NCBI GenBank assembly: GCA_038562375.1
Contig: JBCFAY010000034.1
Coordinates: 1-16,566 of the forward strand
Origin: JBCFAY01 sp038562375
GTDB taxonomy: Bacteria; Bacillota; Clostridia; Christensenellales; CAG-138
Direction of reading: 5' to 3'
Length of the DNA: 16,566 bases
The notes below the pieces were generated by a model. It saw only the letters and a program-made list of their open reading frames with translations. It did not search any database and was not told where the DNA came from. Made by a program: the position numbers and the translations under genes. Positions 13,393 to 16,566 of this stretch are shown here, piece after piece (the first letter of the stretch is position 1; each line of letters begins with the position of its first letter).

Positions 13393-14010
13393 ATGGATTC
13401 GCGTTACAGCGATTTAACCGATGAAGATCTGGTCGTGCTCGCGCAGCAGGCTGATTTTATCGCGCAGGAGATCCTGTACGAGCGCTACAGGGGGCTTGTA
13501 AAGGGCAAGGCGCGCTCCTACTTCCTCGTCGGAGCGGACAGGGAGGATATCGTGCAGGAGGGAATGATCGGCCTTCACAAGGCGATCCGCGATTATAAGC
13601 CCAACAAGCAGACGTCGTTTCACACCTTCGCGGAGATGTGCATCGTACGGCAGGTGATCACCGCGATCAAGACCGCGACGCGGCAGAAGCATATTCCGCT
13701 GAACTCCTACGTCTCGCTCAACCGCCCGATCTACGACGAAGACTGTGAGCGTACGCTGATGGATGTGCTCACCCACGCCAAGACCTCCGATCCCGAAGAG
13801 CTGCTCATCGGGCAGGAGAGCTACAATTCGATCGAACGGCGTATCGCAGAGATGCTCTCGCCGCTCGAGCAGGACACGCTCAGCCTGTTTCTGGAGGGCA
13901 AATCCTATCAGGAGATCGCCAGGCAGCTCAACCGCCGCCCCAAGAGCGTGGACAATGCGCTCCAGCGCATCAAACGCAAGATGGAAAAATGCCTGGATAT
14001 GGAATCCTGA
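13393..14010 (+). CDS. sigH: RNA polymerase sigma factor SigH (Spo0H)
   Basis: SigH directs transcription of transition-state, competence and early sporulation genes in Bacillota. From ATG 13393 the product has 205 aa, close to the usual length. Region 2 is seen in YERYRGLVKGKARSYFLVGA followed by DREDIVQEGMIGLHKAIRDY and the -10-recognition part FHTFAEMCIVRQVITAIKTA. Region 4 carries the -35-recognition helix-turn-helix, LEGKSYQEIARQLNRRPKSVDNALQRIKRKM. Position directly after yacP matches B. subtilis and supports the call over other sigma-70 types. It has no promoter of its own that I can see and ends the operon before the hairpin at 14050. Presence of sigH alone does not prove sporulation. 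Confidence 0.95.
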   Translation: MDSRYSDLTDEDLVVLAQQADFIAQEILYERYRGLVKGKARSYFLVGADREDIVQEGMIGLHKAIRDYKPNKQTSFHTFAEMCIVRQVITAIKTATRQKHIPLNSYVSLNRPIYDEDCERTLMDVLTHAKTSDPEELLIGQESYNSIERRIAEMLSPLEQDTLSLFLEGKSYQEIARQLNRRPKSVDNALQRIKRKMEKCLDMES

Positions 14011-14049
14011 CCGCGCCATAAAGAAAGAATTACGGCATCCTTAAACATA

Positions 14050-14082
14050 AAGCCCCGCTTTGACTTGATCGAAGCGGGGCTT
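14050..14082. terminator. Hairpin terminator between sigH and the convergent lipoprotein gene
   Basis: The arms AAGCCCCGCTT (14050-14060) and AAGCGGGGCTT (14072-14082) pair over 11 bp around an 11-nt loop. The plus-strand tail is only moderately T-rich (TTGGTTCT) and the minus-strand tail reads TTTATGTTT. The position between two convergent genes suggests bidirectional use. It starts about 40 nt after the sigH stop. Confidence 0.75.
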
Positions 14083-14086
14083 GGTT

Positions 14087-14112
14087 CTCCCGGGAGCGAT
14101 CGCTCCCGGGAG
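14087..14112. repeat. Perfect 26-nt palindrome next to the terminator
   Basis: Two copies of the self-complementary decamer CTCCCGGGAG flank CGATCG, and the whole 26-nt stretch equals its own reverse complement. It follows the hairpin at 14050-14082 by 4 nt. As RNA it can only form a stem with a tight loop; as DNA it could bind a dimeric protein. Neither side has a T-run. Confidence 0.75.
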
Positions 14113-14141
14113 GTGGAGATCAACGGTTCATCTTGCTGGGG

Positions 14142-14957
14142 TTATTCCGCGGCCGCAGTCCCGGCGGGCGCTTCGGTCGCCGCCGTGCCGTCTACGGTTA
14201 CGCTCTGAATGCTGTAGCCGAACGTCGAGTCGGGGTTCGCTACTACTTCCACGAGGATGCTGCCGGTAACGGTGTTCGTCGCCAAATCCTTCACGGCGAT
14301 CGTCAGCGTCGCGCTCATCGTCGGGTCCTCGGCGCTGGACGCGTTGCTCAGCGTCAATCCCGTCACCGCATAGCCGATGTCGCCGCGATCCGAGCGGGAG
14401 ACGGAATAGCTCTTAGTCGCCTCGTCGTAGGTGATGCCGACGCTACCGGCAATTTCGGGTACCGGGGCCGTAAATACGCTGAACGCGCTGCCGAAATATT
14501 TCTCCATCTCAGCCGCGGGCACGCTCAGGGTGCCGTCGTCATTGACCGTGATGGCAGGGTTGGTCTCTCCAAAGTCGTTGAGCAGGAAGTAGATCACGTT
14601 CCATTCAAACGCAGCATCCGCTCCTTGCGCGCCTTCGGCGATGAAGTCCGTGCTCAGTTCGCGCTGAGCGCTCGCTGCGCCGGTGAGCATCGGGGCCATA
14701 GCCTGAATCGCCGCCGCGGCGTCGCCTCCGAAGAAGGTCTGCATGCTCTCGTCGAACTGCACGCCTTCAACCGGGATGCTTTCGGGCGCGATCGCGTCGG
14801 TCGGCTGCGGGGTGATCGCCGCGTCGGTTCCGGCGGGCGTGGCTTCGAGCTCCGGTATCTCGGTGGGATTCTGCGAATCCGTCGTCGTCGAGCAGCCCGC
14901 AAAGAGCGCAAGCACCATCAAGGCTGAAACAGCCAGCGCCATAATACGTGTTTTCAT
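14142..14957 (-). CDS. Predicted lipoprotein, function unknown
   Basis: The 271-aa product starts with a lipoprotein signal peptide (MKTRIMALAVSALMVLALFA) and a lipobox-like FAGC at 19-22. After export, Cys22 would be lipidated and hold the protein on the outer face of the membrane. A Thr/Pro/Ala-rich linker follows (about 23-65), then a folded-looking domain (about 66-260) with beta-rich segments, ending in another Ala/Thr tail. I do not recognise the domain. AAGGAGGT lies 8 nt before the ATG. It is convergent with sigH and stands alone; a leader hairpin and a candidate promoter are listed separately. The protein is acidic, with no metal or catalytic motif I can name. Confidence 0.85.
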   Translation of the reverse strand: MKTRIMALAVSALMVLALFAGCSTTTDSQNPTEIPELEATPAGTDAAITPQPTDAIAPESIPVEGVQFDESMQTFFGGDAAAAIQAMAPMLTGAASAQRELSTDFIAEGAQGADAAFEWNVIYFLLNDFGETNPAITVNDDGTLSVPAAEMEKYFGSAFSVFTAPVPEIAGSVGITYDEATKSYSVSRSDRGDIGYAVTGLTLSNASSAEDPTMSATLTIAVKDLATNTVTGSILVEVVANPDSTFGYSIQSVTVDGTAATEAPAGTAAAE

Positions 14958-14990
14958 GATTGTTTACCTCCTTGGTTCGCTGAATTTATC

Positions 14991-15009
14991 CGGCGAAAGT
15001 TCTTCGCCG
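14991..15009 (-). promoter_or_regulatory. Hairpin in the leader of the lipoprotein gene
   Basis: CGGCGAA (14991-14997) and TTCGCCG (15003-15009) pair perfectly around a 5-nt loop, about 35 nt before the lipoprotein ATG on the minus strand and just upstream of its AAGGAGGT. It may shape translation or mRNA stability; no T-run follows. Confidence 0.45.
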
Positions 15010-15130
15010 TTCCAAGCCATCCGAGGGGACTTCCTTTGGCAAACGCCACGTTAATCTGCCGCGCGCCGCCGCATGAAACACCGAAACCTCCACTTTTCCG
15101 GCATTTCCCATCCCCGCTTCGGCCTCATAA

Positions 15131-15159
15131 AATATAGTCTCACGGCGGGTAATCCACAA
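15131..15159 (-). promoter_or_regulatory. Candidate promoter upstream of the lipoprotein gene
   Basis: On the minus strand TTGTGG (15154-15159) is followed after 17 nt by TATATT (15131-15136, five of six). The expected start is near 15124, giving a leader of about 165 nt. The -35 match is weak, so this is a candidate only. Confidence 0.35.
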
Positions 15160-15400
15160 CCGCGTTCACAGGCCAAATTCCGTGCGATTCGCGCCTGAGC
15201 CGCATTCCGGCAAAACCCGGAGGCGTTTGCTCACCTGACCTGCCCCTAACGGCGCGTCAAATGCATAACCGGCCGTTGACAAGGCCTGCCTTTTCCAAAA
15301 AACGCCCGTTTTACAAGGCTTTGATCGATTTCTAAAACACCCGTTAAGGAAGTGTGAACATTTCGGGGCGGGAATCTATGATTTCAACGATTCTTTAAGG
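15160..15400. other. Non-coding stretch between lipoprotein gene and accessory end
   Basis: No frame here has a credible ribosome site or recognisable product on either strand. The only signals noted are a weak -10-like TATGAT on the plus strand at 15377-15382 and short dyads. Together with the lipoprotein leader, the gene-free region runs from 14958 to 15603. Confidence 0.5.
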
Positions 15401-15402
15401 GG

Positions 15403-15675
15403 ATGAAAGCGGATTTAAGCGCCGCCGAAAGAGGCTGCGCTTTTGAAAATGCTGCGCCTGTACAGCGCTCGCTATAGAAGATCATTACGATAGCCGTATG
15501 CGCGTTGCTTTGTGTGGCGACGGGTTACTTCAATATTTCTTTTTTGAGGATACTGTTTTATAAGCAAAATGAATTCGCGGGCCAGGCGGCGATAAAGGGT
15601 TTCCTATTTGCGCCAAAAAGCCGAACTTCCCGCCTTATCCGAAATATTGAACTCAATGATTTTTTCAAGCAATAA
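15403..15675 (+). pseudogene. Possible broken ORF of a small membrane protein
   Basis: An ATG at 15403 opens a frame that stops at TAG 15475-15477 after 24 codons. The same frame then continues open to TAA 15673-15675. The second part encodes a hydrophobic stretch (IITIAVCALLCVATGYFN) like a transmembrane or signal segment. In another frame, a basic peptide (MLRLYSARYRRS) runs just upstream of it, so a frameshift reading would join a basic N-terminus to the hydrophobic part. The last 72 nt overlap the fra-like gene on the opposite strand. I do not recognise a family. It may be a decayed gene fragment or chance. Confidence 0.25.
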
Positions 15676-15975
15676 CAGATCGACCGGACCATCCCACCGG
15701 ATACGCACGAGCTCTTTGCTCTGATCATAACCGGCCCGCGCGATCTCATCTGAAAAATGAAGGATCGCCGCCTTTTCGGGAGCAACGGCCAAATGCTGCT
15801 TGGCTACGCTAAAGCCGATAATGAATGTGCCGTGATCCGTAAACATCGGCTGATTCCATGCAATTCTCGGAACCAGGTTTGGAAATCTCCTGTTTACCCA
15901 ATCTAAAACCTCTTCCGTCCGGGCCCGATGCTGCGGGTTATCAATACGCGCCAGATATTCTTTAAAAACTTCCAT
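15604..15975 (-). CDS. fra: Frataxin-like iron chaperone (YdhG/Fra, DUF1801)
   Basis: B. subtilis YdhG (Fra) is a DUF1801-fold protein reported to act like frataxin, handing iron to iron-sulfur cluster and heme assembly in the cytosol. The 123-aa product matches that family along its length: MEVFKEYLARIDNPQHRART at the start, IAWNQPMFTDHGTFIIGFSV (38-57), KQHLAVAPEKAAILHF (59-74), and the ending IEFNISDKAGSSAFWRK. I recognise these blocks from Bacillus proteins. AGGAGGG lies about 7 nt before the ATG at 15973-15975. Base composition is less GC-rich than in the operons to the left, and it lies near an IS fragment, which suggests acquisition by transfer. No clear terminator or strong promoter was found. 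Confidence 0.88.
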   Translation of the reverse strand: MEVFKEYLARIDNPQHRARTEEVLDWVNRRFPNLVPRIAWNQPMFTDHGTFIIGFSVAKQHLAVAPEKAAILHFSDEIARAGYDQSKELVRIRWDGPVDLLLLEKIIEFNISDKAGSSAFWRK

Positions 15976-15999
15976 AATCGATCCCTCCTAAAATCCGCC

Positions 16000-16205
16000 T
16001 GCCGCATGTTTCGGCGCACGCCGCAAACGTTATTGCTTGATCTTAACTATTCCGATCCGATATATTGCAATGCTTACAACCCCACGGCAAAGTCAAAACA
16101 GTAATTGGTAGGTTTCTAATCCCCGTTCAAGGTATAGTGTTCGTTTTCCCGATACCGAAAACCTTTATTCTGTAATATCGAGTTTGTCGTTGCGAACATG
16201 CGCCA
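16000..16205. other. Gene-free spacer between fra-like and four-cysteine genes
   Basis: I see no supported gene on either strand. The stretch is AT-richer than the main operons. It should contain the fra-like promoter, but only weak hexamer pairs are present (for example TTGCCG and CAATAT on the minus strand), so none is annotated. Confidence 0.4.
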
Positions 16206-16208
16206 ATA

Positions 16209-16238
16209 AAAGGCCGCCGGATCTCATCGACGGTCTTT
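16209..16238 (-). terminator. Intrinsic terminator of the four-cysteine gene
   Basis: The segments 16209-16219 and 16228-16238 pair (AAAG/CTTT, a G-T pair, CCG/CGG, one C-A mismatch, CG/CG) around an 8-nt loop. On the minus strand the stem ends in CCTTTTATT. The stem includes the stop codon and last codons of the gene. The imperfect stem lowers confidence. Confidence 0.55.
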
Positions 16239-16412
16239 CTCCTCGCTTCGTCCCTTATAATGCCCGCACGCGGGGGTATTCCTTTCCCGTTCTTTCAGCC
16301 TGGGGTATACGCAATGTCCATACCGTATCGGGCTGTATCGATATCCCGCTTTGACATAATGCTGCCGGAGATGTACGCAGGTCGCGCAGATCCTATTATT
16401 CACTTTTTTCAC
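16224..16412 (-). CDS. Small four-cysteine protein, possible zinc-binding knuckle
   Basis: The 62-aa product has Cys9, Cys12, Cys34 and Cys49 (CATC, then GHC and PAC), spacing that would suit one zinc site. His and Tyr are frequent between them (HYVKAGYRYSPIRYGHCVYP), and the C-terminus is charged. It has no signal peptide or membrane segment. It resembles short conserved hypothetical proteins of gut Clostridia, but I can give no function. Start choice: GTG at 16410-16412 has no spaced ribosome site, while the GTG at 16401-16403 has GGGGT about 9 nt upstream, so the protein may begin three residues later. A promoter with an unusual dyad lies upstream, and an IS30-type fragment comes before that. 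Confidence 0.65.
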   Translation of the reverse strand: MKKVNNRICATCVHLRQHYVKAGYRYSPIRYGHCVYPRLKERERNTPACGHYKGRSEEKDRR

Positions 16413-16425
16413 CCCATAATTAACC

Positions 16426-16444
16426 TTAGAGCATATAACTCTAA
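16426..16444 (-). promoter_or_regulatory. Operator-like dyad overlapping the -10 region
   Basis: TTAGAG (16426-16431) and CTCTAA (16439-16444) are perfect inverted repeats separated by 7 nt. The candidate -10 of the four-cysteine gene lies in the spacer. This is either a repressor site or a small hairpin at the start of the transcript. Confidence 0.5.
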
Positions 16445-16461
16445 AGTCGGTGAATTGTCAA
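16433..16461 (-). promoter_or_regulatory. Promoter of the four-cysteine gene, -35 possibly from an IS end
   Basis: On the minus strand a perfect TTGACA (16456-16461) is followed after 17-18 nt by TTATAT/TATATG (about 16432-16438). The -35 lies only about 17 nt past the transposase stop at 16478, in what should be the terminal inverted repeat of the element. Confidence 0.5.
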
Positions 16462-16477
16462 TACAAGAGCAACAGTA

Positions 16478-16566
16478 TCAAGAAGTGGAGATGGCAAGTA
16501 TTTCGGCAGGTGTTGCCCAATCAAGACATTTTCTTGGTCTACTGTTCAAAATATCCATGGCATATT
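16478..16566 (-). mobile_element. IS30-family transposase, C-terminal fragment (runs off the window)
   Basis: Reading the minus strand from the right edge, one frame encodes 28 residues to the TGA at 16478-16480. It contains LNSRPRKCLDWATPAE, the characteristic C-terminal block of IS30-type DDE transposases (LN.RPRKCL.W.TP.E). IS30 enzymes cut and join IS ends during copying. Only the end of the gene is inside the window, so completeness cannot be judged. The sequence to the left (about 16450-16477, TGTTGCTCTTG followed by TTGACAATTCACC) should include the terminal inverted repeat, but its exact end cannot be fixed without the other end. Confidence 0.8.

Noticed and set aside
15148..15160. 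DnaA-box-like TAATCCACAA
   Set aside because: A single near-match with one mismatch; no cluster and no AT-rich unwinding region, so not an origin.

Overview
The window reads as chromosomal DNA of a GC-rich member of the Bacillota, most likely class Clostridia. Evidence: a Mini-III/RlmB/YacP/SigH cluster, DnaD- and DnaI-type helicase-loading proteins, AGGAGG-type ribosome binding sites, sigma-A-like promoters, and a CotH/VTC/DUF4956 operon of the kind seen in gut-type Clostridia. SigH is present, but no sporulation gene is seen, so spore formation cannot be concluded. No tRNA, rRNA or CRISPR array was recognised.

Layout, left to right. 1-390: non-coding, with a strong hairpin of unknown role and the terminator of glmS. 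392-2218 (-): glmS, the first enzyme of amino-sugar synthesis for the cell wall. It is driven by one half of a back-to-back promoter pair (2310-2376); the other half drives a small CXXC thioredoxin-fold protein (2506-2766, +). From 9572 down to 2759 on the minus strand lies one apparent transcription unit: a 1026-aa membrane-anchored CotH-kinase protein with three lamin-tail domains, a VTC-domain polyphosphate-polymerase-like protein, a DUF4956 membrane protein, then a DnaD-like replication protein with three tandem C-terminal domains and a DnaI-like helicase loader. A 219-nt hairpin-rich gap separates the VTC and DUF4956 genes.

9842-14010 (+): the RNA-processing/stress-sigma cluster mrnC - thyX - rlmB - yacP - sigH, with tight spacing or overlaps. 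RlmB carries an N-terminal extension of about 330 residues, most of it a two-module tandem repeat. It ends at a strong hairpin next to a perfect 26-nt palindrome, facing a convergent lipoprotein gene (14142-14957, -).

14958-16566 is accessory-like: a long non-coding stretch with a broken small membrane ORF, a frataxin-like iron chaperone gene (fra/ydhG), a small four-cysteine protein, and at the right edge the C-terminus of an IS30-type transposase whose end may supply a -35 element to the four-cysteine gene.

The most promising candidate for an incompletely described system is the CotH-VTC-DUF4956 operon: a surface kinase-like protein, a cytosolic polyphosphate-synthase-like catalytic domain and a membrane partner made from one transcript. 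The family association is known to me, the joint function is not. The CotH protein here also carries an Asp-to-Cys change in its DxDW-like motif and a 10-A coding homopolymer. All coding coordinates include the stop codon.
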